Positions 18,537-28,814 are shown, counted from the stretch's first letter. The stretch: 51,232 nt of DNA from Desulfobacteraceae bacterium (GCA_003599885.1 QZKW01000081.1:1-51232), one strand, 5' to 3'. The notes: generated by a model from the letters alone, not told the origin. Numbers and translations are program-made.

Positions 18537-21500
18537 CTATATCAGGCGAATACGCATATTGTCTTTGAGTTGAGCCAAAAGCCTCTCGCGAAGTTCATTT
18601 ATCATCATTTCAACCTCTTCAGAGGTGCTGACTTCCCGTCCCTTAAGATTAATTTGAAACCGTACAACCTGTTTTTCGGTCAGTTCGGAAAGGAAATCAT
18701 CCAGCCTATCATTTGCCTCTTCTTCTGCTTCCCTTAATCTTGAAACGACCGAATCCTTCAGTAATTCCAGCGTCGGATTAATTGCATCCGGTGTTGTATC
18801 ATAAAGCTTGAGCGTTATAGGGCGAAGCACATTATAGACCTGATCGTTGCTGAGTTTTTCAAACCCAGTCCGTTGCTTAATGCGTTCCCTGATTTTTTGA
18901 GCCATCTGTTCCTGACGCTCTATCAGCTCCAAGCGGACCTCACGGTATCGGTCTTGTATAACTGTTAAATGGGGATCGATACTTGATATGTCCCGCCAGG
19001 GCCTTTCTTGCAGAAGTTGTTTATCCAGAATCCGGGCTGCCTCTTCAGCCTCACCCAAACCATCAATTGCCTGGAGCTGGCTTACACGAAAATTCTGAAT
19101 ATCCTGGGCGCGCCGGACAGCCTCAAGGTTCTGATCCGTCAATTCAGTCAAAAGAATGCCAAGTTGCTGCATACCATCTCTTAAGACATCCAGATTTTTT
19201 TTCATTTCAAGAACGGTTGGTTCAATGTGCCTGGATCGCTTGCAGTCTTCAAGGGCTTGCCTGAGCTTGGATAGGGATTCCGGAAGTTCAGGACGACCGG
19301 GCAAACGATTAAACTTTGCTTCCAGTTCCTGCAATCGTTTGACCTGGCCGGGAAACTGCTGAAAAACAGCATCCGCAATGGCATCATTTTCACGATCAAG
19401 ATCAATATCAAGGCTGTCTTTAAAAAAATTACATATGGCATTCCTGTCTCTGGGACCTATTCCTGTTCCACTCGGCGGCAGAACGTCCGCCCGTTTGAGG
19501 TCTCGATCTTTCTGAAACATATCCTTAACACCGGGATCACGGACCGATGTGATTTCCGGACCGGCATCCGGGCGTATACGTATTTTAGTTGCTCTGAGAA
19601 GACCGACCAGGCAAGCCTTGATCACATCCGCAGGATATCCACATGGCGGGCCGCCAAATTTATTCAGCAATACATTTCCGGCTGAACCGCCCTCATCTTC
19701 TATATATCGCAGAATACGACTGGGAACTTCGCCGCTGCATGTGGGAATATATCTTCCAGCATCAAGTTCGAGAATACCCAGCTCACCGTTCATAAATTTA
19801 TTCGACGGCCCGGAAAGGGTTGGCTCAAGCAATTGATTGAGCTCTCCCGGCGTTACTGCCATATCAACAAACATATTATACAATTCCGGAAGGATACTCT
19901 CGGCAGCCCCGTGGATTACTGTGGCAAACGTGGAACCCTGTGCCTGCTTATCAATGATACGGCCTTTATAATAAATTTCTCCATCCATAAATATCTGAGC
20001 TGTGGCTGACTGCGTCTGTTTTTCCAGCTCTTCACATCGACTTTGTTCCTCATAATACAGCCGTTGTTTATTCTTCGACAGGGATTGAACACGAGGTGCG
20101 TATCTGTTTACCGTATGTCTCGATCGGGCCAGATCTCGAATTAAAGAAGGAAGAGTGCCAACACTTCCTGCGACCCATATCATTCGATTCTTGAGGTGCT
20201 GTGAATCACTTTCCGTTATCCAGATACTCGAGCTTCGATCATCATTATTAGTAAAATATCGAAAATCAACATATACTGACGCTTGATCATTTGGATTTTG
20301 AATAAGCTCATCTTTTTTTTGTTTCCCGTCGCTGAAATATGCTGTCCATGGGAAGGCTTTTCTTTTTAGTCTTGGACGATCCAGGGTTCCCATCAGGTCT
20401 TTTAATTTTTCACCGACAATGGAACTGATTTCATCGGCTGTGATACCAAAAGAGTCTCTTTCTTTTTGCCATTCCTGCCCCGCAGAACTTTGCAGTTTAT
20501 ATCCCAGCTTTTCAGAATATGAAAGCAACCCCAAGCGGGTCAGTTTTTCGAGCGCTTTTTGAACTTCAGATTCAATATTGCCCATGCCGATACGGGCATA
20601 AAGACACTGACTGATCAGCTGAATCGTTGTCGGCTCCTGTTCCTGAATTAATTCCAGAAGCGAAACCACTTTGGCGACTCTTACAGCCAGTTCATCATTT
20701 GTGATATCTTCATGGATAAGAATCCGCATCATGGTGTTCTGGATATCAGCATCTAAAGCTGTTTGCTGGACTTCATAAATATTATCTAAGGTTACAAGGG
20801 CTCCGAGCTCTTTCTCGCCCAGAGCCTGATCACGAAAAAGTTCGCCAAGAAGCTGGAGTAAACCGCGAATCGCATGATCGTCTCCCTTTATCCGACTGGA
20901 TCGTGTTCGCAAGCTGGATGTGATTTGCATCAAAAGATCCACATGACCGGGGAGCATTGGGTATACTTCTAAAAAATCCTCCTCGGTAATTGCTCCGCAG
21001 GAGTATCCATATAATTTCAAATCACTTCGGTTTGTGTGGAAAAGATCTCTCAGTAAAGACTCTTTTGAGGGATCTTTTTTCAATAACCGTTTGTGTACGA
21101 CATCACGGATATTGGTCACGGAGAGATGCACTCTCAGTTTGTTCGGGAAACGGTCTTTTAATTTTCCGATGTTGTCTTCATCATCCGCATCTTCTAATTT
21201 TTGCTGGCCTGTTGCAATCAACCAGACCAGGCCTTTTAATTTCTGGCCTAGATCGGATACAAATGACTGGAGTTTGAGCACACGATTATCGTTTTGGTGG
21301 ATATACTGATAAACCTCATCCACAATGATAAAAAGGGTCTTGCCTGGTGCGCGGATATTGAGCATTTCAGTGATGGCTTTGGTCGTTTCCGAAACAGAAG
21401 AACCGATTGTGCTTTGTGATCCGGCACGGCTGTCAATCCAGCTCATAGGATCAGTATATCTCTCAGGATGCATCGCATGGAGGACTTCAGAGAAGTCCTC

Positions 21501-22157
21501 TTCTGCGAGCTGATGCGTCTTTGCCTCATCCCAGGTTTTGCCGAGCGTTTTTTCAGCCTGTACGAGAAAATCCTGCCATAAGCCATCAATTTCAAGCTTA
21601 AGCTCATGTTCGGCCACATGATTACTTATTGTGCAATAACCAAGCCTGTGCTGGATTTCACGTTTTACAGCAGAATGGATATGTTCGTTATCCCGAGCAA
21701 CGGACCCAATATCAAAAACAACCGCAATAGGATCAATCTGGCTTCGAACGTCCTCCCAAACTTTTTTAAAATCTTGTGCTTTAGGTGAATCATCTCTCGA
21801 AAGCAGTGCTTCGGCAAGCGGACGACTGTCCGGCAGCACTAAGCCGTCTAAGGCAAGACCTAATAACTTTGCGAAACTGGATTTACCGGAGCCATAAAAG
21901 CCGGAAACCCATGAAGCGGGAAGTTCCACACCATTTTCTTTTCTTAGTTCGGCTGAAAGGGCTTTTAACAAACTGACAAATTGTTCATGAATACCGGACT
22001 CGATGCGTTTATGGCGGGGATCGGACTCCGGATACCCTCCGGTGATAATGTATTCGGAAACCTCTTCTGCAACTTTTTCAGGTGCTTTTTCGTGGAAATA
22101 AACAACTGGCGCAATATCACGGGTTACATCGGCTGAGAAAATATCCTTTATCAACAT
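18537..22157 (-). CDS. brxC: BREX P-loop ATPase BrxC
   Basis: 1206 residues. Walker A is GFYGSGKS (86-93) and Walker B is FIIVDEVYQY (276-285), with the SWVSGFYGSGKSSFAKLLG context characteristic of BrxC/PglY. The C-terminal half has long coiled-coil stretches. BrxC is a large AAA-type ATPase and a core component of all BREX types; it is thought to form a complex on DNA with BrxB and PglZ. It starts 17 bp after brxB and ends 28 bp before pglX. Length and motifs are normal. Confidence 0.92.
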   Translation of the reverse strand: MLIKDIFSADVTRDIAPVVYFHEKAPEKVAEEVSEYIITGGYPESDPRHKRIESGIHEQFVSLLKALSAELRKENGVELPASWVSGFYGSGKSSFAKLLGLALDGLVLPDSRPLAEALLSRDDSPKAQDFKKVWEDVRSQIDPIAVVFDIGSVARDNEHIHSAVKREIQHRLGYCTISNHVAEHELKLEIDGLWQDFLVQAEKTLGKTWDEAKTHQLAEEDFSEVLHAMHPERYTDPMSWIDSRAGSQSTIGSSVSETTKAITEMLNIRAPGKTLFIIVDEVYQYIHQNDNRVLKLQSFVSDLGQKLKGLVWLIATGQQKLEDADDEDNIGKLKDRFPNKLRVHLSVTNIRDVVHKRLLKKDPSKESLLRDLFHTNRSDLKLYGYSCGAITEEDFLEVYPMLPGHVDLLMQITSSLRTRSSRIKGDDHAIRGLLQLLGELFRDQALGEKELGALVTLDNIYEVQQTALDADIQNTMMRILIHEDITNDELAVRVAKVVSLLELIQEQEPTTIQLISQCLYARIGMGNIESEVQKALEKLTRLGLLSYSEKLGYKLQSSAGQEWQKERDSFGITADEISSIVGEKLKDLMGTLDRPRLKRKAFPWTAYFSDGKQKKDELIQNPNDQASVYVDFRYFTNNDDRSSSIWITESDSQHLKNRMIWVAGSVGTLPSLIRDLARSRHTVNRYAPRVQSLSKNKQRLYYEEQSRCEELEKQTQSATAQIFMDGEIYYKGRIIDKQAQGSTFATVIHGAAESILPELYNMFVDMAVTPGELNQLLEPTLSGPSNKFMNGELGILELDAGRYIPTCSGEVPSRILRYIEDEGGSAGNVLLNKFGGPPCGYPADVIKACLVGLLRATKIRIRPDAGPEITSVRDPGVKDMFQKDRDLKRADVLPPSGTGIGPRDRNAICNFFKDSLDIDLDRENDAIADAVFQQFPGQVKRLQELEAKFNRLPGRPELPESLSKLRQALEDCKRSRHIEPTVLEMKKNLDVLRDGMQQLGILLTELTDQNLEAVRRAQDIQNFRVSQLQAIDGLGEAEEAARILDKQLLQERPWRDISSIDPHLTVIQDRYREVRLELIERQEQMAQKIRERIKQRTGFEKLSNDQVYNVLRPITLKLYDTTPDAINPTLELLKDSVVSRLREAEEEANDRLDDFLSELTEKQVVRFQINLKGREVSTSEEVEMMINELRERLLAQLKDNMRIRLI

Positions 22158-22174
22158 GGTATACCCCTTAAATC

Positions 22175-22831
22175 CTACTGTTCATGTATATTATCATCAT
22201 AAATTCTGGGTCTGTAATCCCGATCTGCAGGGAGCTCTCCCATAAAAGACAAAGCTGTCAAATCGCGACGTTCCCCTGGATAAAGCAACACAACTGGAAT
22301 ATTGCGGGTTTTGCCATCAATATGCTTTAAAAGAGAAGAAGATCGAAAAAATGGATACAAAGCACCAGCCCTGCCAACAAAAATAAGTGTCTTTTCCTTT
22401 TCAACAGAATAACGGTCGGCAAATTCCCCGATCAATTTAACAACGGCGCTTGCCACCCCATCCGGTTCCTCAATATATGGCATTAATTTATCTTTAAGAT
22501 AGCTCAAAGCACGATTCGGATCGTTCTGGTAAAGTTTGTGTTCTCTTCTCATAAAACTTTCAATGACTCTGGAATCCTCTGACTTCAAACGACTCATCAG
22601 AATTCGTTTCAAGGAAATTGAAAGAACATTCCACCCCATGCTCTTTAATTCATCGCTGAGTTTGCGGATGTGATTACGAAGTTCAAATTCCTTGCGCGGA
22701 TCGTATGGTAAAATGGCAAATCGATAATTTCGCATGGTACTGATCCGCGGCCCGCCTTCAGAAAGAAGATCCTTACGGAGCGCATGAACAGAAGAGATTA
22801 GGGAAGTTCTCGGAAATAACAGATCGTTCAT
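22175..22831 (-). CDS. brxB: BREX protein BrxB (DUF1788)
   Basis: 218 residues of the DUF1788 kind. Signature stretches are FAILPYDPRKEFELR (about 43-57), TLIFVGRAGALYPFFRSSSL (about 152-171) and VVLLYPGERRD. BrxB is a small protein of unknown activity found in BREX types 1, 5 and 6, and interacts with other BREX core proteins in studied systems. Its ATG overlaps the brxA stop by 4 bp. No catalytic motif is apparent. Confidence 0.88.
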   Translation of the reverse strand: MNDLLFPRTSLISSVHALRKDLLSEGGPRISTMRNYRFAILPYDPRKEFELRNHIRKLSDELKSMGWNVLSISLKRILMSRLKSEDSRVIESFMRREHKLYQNDPNRALSYLKDKLMPYIEEPDGVASAVVKLIGEFADRYSVEKEKTLIFVGRAGALYPFFRSSSLLKHIDGKTRNIPVVLLYPGERRDLTALSFMGELPADRDYRPRIYDDNIHEQ

Positions 22832-23655
22832 TCGTTAGCCTCCGGATGAATAGAAAATATATGGTTTGCCCAATCCATTAAATCACTATACGCCCAATCA
22901 AATTCCTGTAGCCCACCCATTAGACTGAATTTTAAATCCTTTAACCTTCGCAACCGCTGAGAAAGGTTCCCTTCAATCAGGCCTACCGACATAAGATAAT
23001 GATTAGAAAGAATGGTCCCATTGAATTTCACTTCTCGAAGAAGATAAAGTATGTAAGATAGGCTGAGATCATCGACATGGGGATACTGCAGCTTGCGAAC
23101 CCCAGGCACAGGGGAAAGCATCCCGGCTTCTGCGGCTGAAGAAATCAGATTATTTGATACCCGGTTGATGGTTGATGCTGCCCACTTGTTTTCAATGCGT
23201 TGTGAAAGCCATCGGGCCACTATATCGCGATCAACTCTCGGTTCGGGATGCATTCGCCTTTCATTTAAAAAAGCGCCTGTAAAATCCCGATATATGGGAT
23301 CTGCTAACTGAAGATGCCAATGGCAGAGATTTTTCCTTATTTTGATTTCATTCGGCTGCCATTTACACAGAACCTTCAAAGCCTGCGGGTACAAATCAAA
23401 ACGTCTACGGAAGTTGGTCAGCAGCAACTGAATACGGGCCATGCTTTTATTGCCGAACCATCTTTCCTCAAACGCCACTTTAGCGATTTCTTTTCTTGAA
23501 ATTTCTGGCCGGAGGTTTTCCCAGTATGCACGGCTATCTTCAGCAGAGAGAGCCATCCTTAAAAGAAGCGTATGCTCCATTGTTGCTTCAGCGTTTATAA
23601 CCAAAGCATCCTTTTTCATAATTTCAGGAGTATTGTTAATTTCTTGTTTTCCCAT
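22828..23655 (-). CDS. brxA: BREX protein BrxA (DUF1819)
   Basis: 275 residues of the DUF1819 kind. BrxA proteins are small DNA-binding proteins with a fold like the RNA antiterminator NusB. Visible conserved parts are ALSAEDSRAYWENLRPEI (about 36-53), WHLQLADPIYRDFTGAFL (about 113-130) and WAASTINRVSNNLISSAAEA (about 158-177). It is second in the operon, 12 bp after brxE. Nothing suggests damage. Confidence 0.88.
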   Translation of the reverse strand: MGKQEINNTPEIMKKDALVINAEATMEHTLLLRMALSAEDSRAYWENLRPEISRKEIAKVAFEERWFGNKSMARIQLLLTNFRRRFDLYPQALKVLCKWQPNEIKIRKNLCHWHLQLADPIYRDFTGAFLNERRMHPEPRVDRDIVARWLSQRIENKWAASTINRVSNNLISSAAEAGMLSPVPGVRKLQYPHVDDLSLSYILYLLREVKFNGTILSNHYLMSVGLIEGNLSQRLRRLKDLKFSLMGGLQEFDWAYSDLMDWANHIFSIHPEANE

Positions 23656-23667
23656 AATTGAGTCAGT

Positions 23668-24228
23668 CTAAACCCTAAAAAACGGGACAGGGTATTGGGT
23701 ATCAAGTGGCAATAGTGCTGCAGCAAGATGCCTTGCAGTTAATTCATGAGATGCCGGTATTGGGCCTTTAAGCTCGCGACCACCAGGTACAATTTTATAC
23801 TCTATCGTGTTTCCAGGAATACGAATAGTTTCTTCAAACTCAGATCTATTAAACTTAGAATAAAGGTCAATTGGGATGGGTAAAACTTCTGACGGTGGAT
23901 TCAAATTATGCCTTAGATAATCCAACCGTTCCTGAATTTTTTCGTCTATTTCAAAACCCCAGAAAAAAAGAGTTCTGATTTCATCTGGCTTTGCCATTGA
24001 TTGACGGGCCTGATCATCAACAGACATGGCAGCTTTTCTGACAGCTTCAACAGAAGCCCACGGATAGGTTTTGGGTAACAATCGTTTTAAAAAATCACCC
24101 CCGCCTTCCGCATCTACGAGATCGGTTTTCCACCAATCCAAACGTTTGGGTTCAGACAAACCCTCACCCGCCCATGCAACAGTAATCTGCAATGCCAATA
24201 TATTATCAATAACAGCATTTGAAATCAT
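23668..24228 (-). CDS. brxE: BREX type 6 protein BrxE
   Basis: 186 residues, first gene of the operon. The sequence WAGEGLSEPKRLDWWKTDLVDAE near residues 19-41 and the RLLPKTYPWASVEAVRKAA that follows fit the BrxE family, which is diagnostic of type 6 BREX. Molecular function is unknown. The ATG at 24228 follows AAGG on the minus strand. Assignment leans partly on position ahead of brxA, brxB and brxC. Confidence 0.82.
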   Translation of the reverse strand: MISNAVIDNILALQITVAWAGEGLSEPKRLDWWKTDLVDAEGGGDFLKRLLPKTYPWASVEAVRKAAMSVDDQARQSMAKPDEIRTLFFWGFEIDEKIQERLDYLRHNLNPPSEVLPIPIDLYSKFNRSEFEETIRIPGNTIEYKIVPGGRELKGPIPASHELTARHLAAALLPLDTQYPVPFFRV

Positions 24229-24422
24229 AAATACCCTTATATAAAAATTCAGAATTTCTATATATCTGAAATTGTAGATTTATCGTTATTTTACATCAAT
24301 GATTTTAATCAGAATTTTATCAAGTCCTTCTAATACAACATTTTGGCCCACATTACAATTAAATCTAAATAATGTTAAAGATTTATCTCTTTTGATAAAT
24401 ATAAACCCTGCCTTGACTTATT
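24229..24422. promoter_or_regulatory. Divergent control region, BREX / STAND nuclease
   Basis: 194 bp, very AT-rich, between two genes reading outward. It contains nested inverted repeats: AATTTC (24253-24258) with GAAATT (24268-24273), and TTCAG (24248-24252) with CTGAA (24266-24270). This resembles a regulator-binding site about 20 bp before brxE. No regulator gene such as brxR is encoded beside it. Confidence 0.5.
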
Positions 24423-27400
24423 ATGGGTCATACTTCAAAATACATAATCAATTTAGCACTATCAGCTGGTTACGATTTGGCTGAAAAGCTGGTTTACGGA
24501 CACTCAAAGAAATATAATTCATGGGGTGTAATGGATAATTTCATAGATCAATATTGTGATTTGGATCGCCGATTCTTAAAAGTTTCTGAGCATAAAACTG
24601 CTGAGGAATTAGCCAAAGAAAGTTACATTTCCTCTTTTTTGGGGAGTGAGACAGACCTTAACTGGGAAGATATCTTACAACATCCAATAACAGTAATCTT
24701 AGGTGAACCTGGTAGTGGAAAGAGCAAGGAATTTAAAGCACAATCTGAAAAATTGAATTTTAATTCAGTATTGGCTTTTTATATCCCCCTTGATCGTTTA
24801 GTAAGCGATTCATTCGGAACAGTTCTTGGACAAAAACAATTGCAAATATTTGAACAATGGCAAAAAAATAATAGCAAAGCCTATTTTTTCTTTGATTCCG
24901 TTGATGAATCTAAGCTTCGGAAACCAGATGACTTTTTCATCGCACTCGATAAAATAAGCGAAGTCATCGACTTAAAAGAATTGTCCAGAGCAACACTGGT
25001 TTTTAGCTCTCGCATTTTTGAGTGGCGGCCTTCAACAGATTATTTTGAAATTATAAAGCGTTTTCCAATTTCTGAAAAATCCTCAACATCTGAGTCTGAA
25101 GAAAATATTCAAGATAATGGTCTTATAGTAGCATATTTAGCGCCACTTGATAGAACCCGTGTTCAAAAATACATTAATTGGCATAATGTTTATGATCAGG
25201 AAAATCTATTGTTCGCTTTGGATGAAAACCATGCATGGGAATTTACTAGACGTCCGTTAGATGTCAATGGCCTTATTGAATTTTGGAATTCAAATGGTCG
25301 CCTTGGCTCACTAAATGAAATAATCGAATACAGTGTATCTCTTTGCTTGAAAGAAAGCGAAGGTCGAGAGACTCTTGATCCATTATCTCCAAAAATTGCA
25401 CGCAAAGGGATTGAATCTCTGGCAGCTGCTGCTGTGCTATGCCAGAATCTTAATTTCAAAGTCCCAGACGATGCCTTCATAGTGAAAAACGCAGCATTAA
25501 ATAGTTCTGCAATTCTTCCATCGAGTTGGACAACAAAGGAAAGACGGGCATTGTTGTCACGTCGGATCTTTGATGCCGCTACTTACGGTTGTATCCGTTT
25601 TCATCATCGCAGAACGATGGAATATCTTTGTGCATGTTGGCTTAATGAGCGCATCAAAGATGGGTGTCCCGAAAAAAATCTATTGGATCTGCTTTTTGAA
25701 AAATATAAAGGACAATATTTATTACGCCCAAAACTCGCGCCTGTAGCGGCTTGGCTTGCAAACGGCGATGAATCTCATAATAAGCTGGTAAGAGAAACAT
25801 TATTGAAAACTGAGCCTGAAATTCATTTCCAATTGGGTGACCCAGCGCAGCTCCCACTTGAGTATAAACGGAAAGTCTTGCGAACTTTGTCAAACCGTTA
25901 TGAAGGCTGCCGCAATATATGGCTTGATCGGGATGAGGAAGCTCTCAGTCGCCTTGCTGACGTGAATCTTTCGCCAGATATTTCTGATCTGATGTTAAAC
26001 AAAAATATGCCCGCCAAATTTCGAATATTTATGTTGTCATTGGTACAACATAAGCAAATTAAAGATTGTTATGAGTCAGCATTGCAAATTATAGCTGATT
26101 CAGATGAAGAGGATACCTTAAAAACATATGCTGTGGCAGCATTGATGGAAGATGCTGATTCAAAAATTAAATATAAATTAACCGAAATAGCATCTTCGAT
26201 GCGGGTTTTATCGGTTCAGTTTTCAAGTATAATATGCGAAACTCTTTATCCCGATTCAATTGATGAAGAATGTTTTATTAATTTGCTGCGAAAAACCAGA
26301 GATATTTCTATAATTCAATATCACTGGTATTCGCTGAAAAAACATCTTGATGAAATACTCACGATTAACCAATCGATCCTTCTGTTGGAATATATGATGG
26401 ATTTACTTGAAACAGAGCCTTTTACGGAATCCCGTGATATTAAGATTTCTCAATACTGCCTATGGTTGATCAAATTAATTCCCGGCATTTTATTGAGGCT
26501 CTTTGAAAAAGAAAGCCTTAAACAAAGTGAAACCATTCTGGCTGCAAAGTGTATCCCGATATTAGAAAAATTTAAAGATTATACTGGCCTTAATAATGAA
26601 ACTAAAATTCAATATTTTAAAGATGCGCTATGCCGTCACAAAGGGATAAAAGTTGAGTATATTTGGCATAAAATTGAAAGATACCGCATCAAAAATGGTA
26701 AAGAACCCGACTGGTTTCCATTGCTTTTCATAAGCGATAGTTTTTTCAAAATTGAAAAAAATGATATTTTCTGGCTATTGAACGAAGCTCAGAAAAAAGA
26801 AGAAGATAGTGATAGAAAAATCGCACTTCGATTCGCTTTTTACATTTGGCAGGCATATCGACTGCAATGGCAGGCAACTCTTATCATGTTGAGGATGTTA
26901 TTTACTTGCCAGGGTTTGCGCGGATTTTCGCTAAAATATTTTTGTCAATCTTTGATCTCTCCCGTCAAAAGCTTCTGGGTTCGAAAAATTAAAATGAAAC
27001 TTTTTCATAAATATTGGTGGACAAATCATTGGTGGAATATAAAGAGAAAATTAAACCGAATTAGTGATTATTATTACATTCACCGTTATATCTTTTCGAT
27101 CAATTCAGGAAAAAATATCATGATGTTAGGCAGCTTATTACATGAAGCAGTGAGCTCCAATGATTTTTGTAGATGGTCTGTCGAAGATTGGTCGTTGTTA
27201 GAAAAAAAATATAGTAGATGGATAGCAAAAGCTGTGCAGCATGGTTGTGAAATAAGTTGGCAGAGATATATTCCACCTCTGCCACATGAAAAGAATTCAA
27301 ACACAACAAGTTATCAAACCATAATTGGGTTATGCGGGTTGCACTCTCTTTGGAAAAAAAATAAATTATTTTTTGATAAACTTTCAGAGCGCGATGCTGA

Positions 27401-28814
27401 AATTATTGCGAGATACGGTTTATCCGACTTCAATGGTTTTCCAGAATGGTTTCCGGATTTCGCCAGTAAACTAAGGCAAGTTGTAATAAAAATATTTAAA
27501 CAGTGTATTGAAGGTGAATGGCGGTTTCCATCTTCAAGAGATAGTGTCCATGAGGTCTTGTCAAAAATTTCAGAGCAGGGCGAATTCTTTTGGCAAATAA
27601 CAAAAGATGATTTGCTATGGCAATTAAAAATACAAGATCCCTATAACCCAAAAATTCTTGAAAAAACACTATCAATATTAATGCGACTGCCGGAAACTGA
27701 AATGTCGAAGGACCCATTGATTTCAATAGCAATACAGAGGGTAACAATTTATCCTTACAAAAGTGACTTCTTTATCATTTGGCTTGTTACATGGATTAAA
27801 TTAATGGGGAACGGTGCGATTAGCTTTCTTTCAGCTTACTTCCTTGATTTGGGTTTTAAAGAGGCAAGCGGGTTATTAATTCGCATCTGTAGCGAATTAA
27901 AGGGTGAACGTTTATCTCGACAGCTTCATCGTGATCGTAAAAAATATTTAACACCTCAATTTCTCAGAATTTTTATACCCCTTGCACATATGTATATTCA
28001 ACCAGAAAATGATATTGTGAGAAATGGGGAAGGCTCCTACAGTCCAACCTCACGAGATAAAGCTCAGGAGTTTCGTGATAATCTTTTATCAATTCTGGCG
28101 GAAACAGAAGATCCAACTGTGATATCGATATTAAAGAGATTGCAGTCTTTGCCAGAATTGTCAGTGCGTAAAGAGTTGATTTCACACCTTATTCAACAAC
28201 ACATGAAAAGTATGATCGATCTGTCCCCTTGGCAGGAAGATGATATTCGAAATTTTGAGAATGATTTTGAATTCGACCCCCGCAATGATGCTGATTTATA
28301 TCGTATCGCATGCCAGCGCCTACGTGATATTAAATCCCAAGTGGAACGTTCTGATAATAGTCTCCGGGATGAGGTTCTCAAAGACTGGGACGAAGCCGCC
28401 TTGAGAAAATGGCTAAAAAGAAAATTGGAAGATCGTTCAAGACAGCGCTATACAATCCCGCAAGAAGCTGAAGTGGATCGCAGAAAAAAACCAGATTTAC
28501 TGTTTGAAAATCCTAATATCAATTCAGGCATACCCGTTGAAATTAAATGGGCTGATAAACATTGGACTGCCGCAAATCTTCTGGAACGATTGGAGAATCA
28601 GCTTTTTGGTCAATACATGCAGGCTGACAATATTCGCTATGGTATTTATTTGCTTGGATTTATCGGTAATAAACAGAGATGGAATCATCCAACTGAAAAG
28701 CGAGATATAGGCTTTGAAGAATTAGTGAACATTGTCAAACATCGAGCCAAGGAAATTGTGGAAAATTGTCCCGGGATTAATTCAATTCAAGTATTTTCTA
28801 TTGATTTTACCTAA
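24423..28814 (+). CDS. STAND/NACHT-like NTPase with C-terminal PD-(D/E)XK motif
   Basis: 1463 residues from the ATG at 24423; ATG 24531 is an alternative and neither has a strong ribosome site. An NTPase core follows a ~90 residue N-terminus: GEPGSGKS (94-101), FFFDSVDE (155-162) and VFSSRIFEWRPS (~189-200). The DxxDE form of Walker B is that of STAND/NACHT ATPases. A ~1000 residue helical, repeat-like middle follows, suited to sensing. The C-terminus carries KKPDLLF then VEIKWADKHW and a QLFGQYM about 25 residues on, the D...ExK...Q order of a PD-(D/E)XK nuclease. The likely role is a defence sensor that triggers DNA cleavage. G+C is lower than in BREX, suggesting separate acquisition. Exact family not recognised. 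Confidence 0.72.
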   Translation: MGHTSKYIINLALSAGYDLAEKLVYGHSKKYNSWGVMDNFIDQYCDLDRRFLKVSEHKTAEELAKESYISSFLGSETDLNWEDILQHPITVILGEPGSGKSKEFKAQSEKLNFNSVLAFYIPLDRLVSDSFGTVLGQKQLQIFEQWQKNNSKAYFFFDSVDESKLRKPDDFFIALDKISEVIDLKELSRATLVFSSRIFEWRPSTDYFEIIKRFPISEKSSTSESEENIQDNGLIVAYLAPLDRTRVQKYINWHNVYDQENLLFALDENHAWEFTRRPLDVNGLIEFWNSNGRLGSLNEIIEYSVSLCLKESEGRETLDPLSPKIARKGIESLAAAAVLCQNLNFKVPDDAFIVKNAALNSSAILPSSWTTKERRALLSRRIFDAATYGCIRFHHRRTMEYLCACWLNERIKDGCPEKNLLDLLFEKYKGQYLLRPKLAPVAAWLANGDESHNKLVRETLLKTEPEIHFQLGDPAQLPLEYKRKVLRTLSNRYEGCRNIWLDRDEEALSRLADVNLSPDISDLMLNKNMPAKFRIFMLSLVQHKQIKDCYESALQIIADSDEEDTLKTYAVAALMEDADSKIKYKLTEIASSMRVLSVQFSSIICETLYPDSIDEECFINLLRKTRDISIIQYHWYSLKKHLDEILTINQSILLLEYMMDLLETEPFTESRDIKISQYCLWLIKLIPGILLRLFEKESLKQSETILAAKCIPILEKFKDYTGLNNETKIQYFKDALCRHKGIKVEYIWHKIERYRIKNGKEPDWFPLLFISDSFFKIEKNDIFWLLNEAQKKEEDSDRKIALRFAFYIWQAYRLQWQATLIMLRMLFTCQGLRGFSLKYFCQSLISPVKSFWVRKIKMKLFHKYWWTNHWWNIKRKLNRISDYYYIHRYIFSINSGKNIMMLGSLLHEAVSSNDFCRWSVEDWSLLEKKYSRWIAKAVQHGCEISWQRYIPPLPHEKNSNTTSYQTIIGLCGLHSLWKKNKLFFDKLSERDAEIIARYGLSDFNGFPEWFPDFASKLRQVVIKIFKQCIEGEWRFPSSRDSVHEVLSKISEQGEFFWQITKDDLLWQLKIQDPYNPKILEKTLSILMRLPETEMSKDPLISIAIQRVTIYPYKSDFFIIWLVTWIKLMGNGAISFLSAYFLDLGFKEASGLLIRICSELKGERLSRQLHRDRKKYLTPQFLRIFIPLAHMYIQPENDIVRNGEGSYSPTSRDKAQEFRDNLLSILAETEDPTVISILKRLQSLPELSVRKELISHLIQQHMKSMIDLSPWQEDDIRNFENDFEFDPRNDADLYRIACQRLRDIKSQVERSDNSLRDEVLKDWDEAALRKWLKRKLEDRSRQRYTIPQEAEVDRRKKPDLLFENPNINSGIPVEIKWADKHWTAANLLERLENQLFGQYMQADNIRYGIYLLGFIGNKQRWNHPTEKRDIGFEELVNIVKHRAKEIVENCPGINSIQVFSIDFT

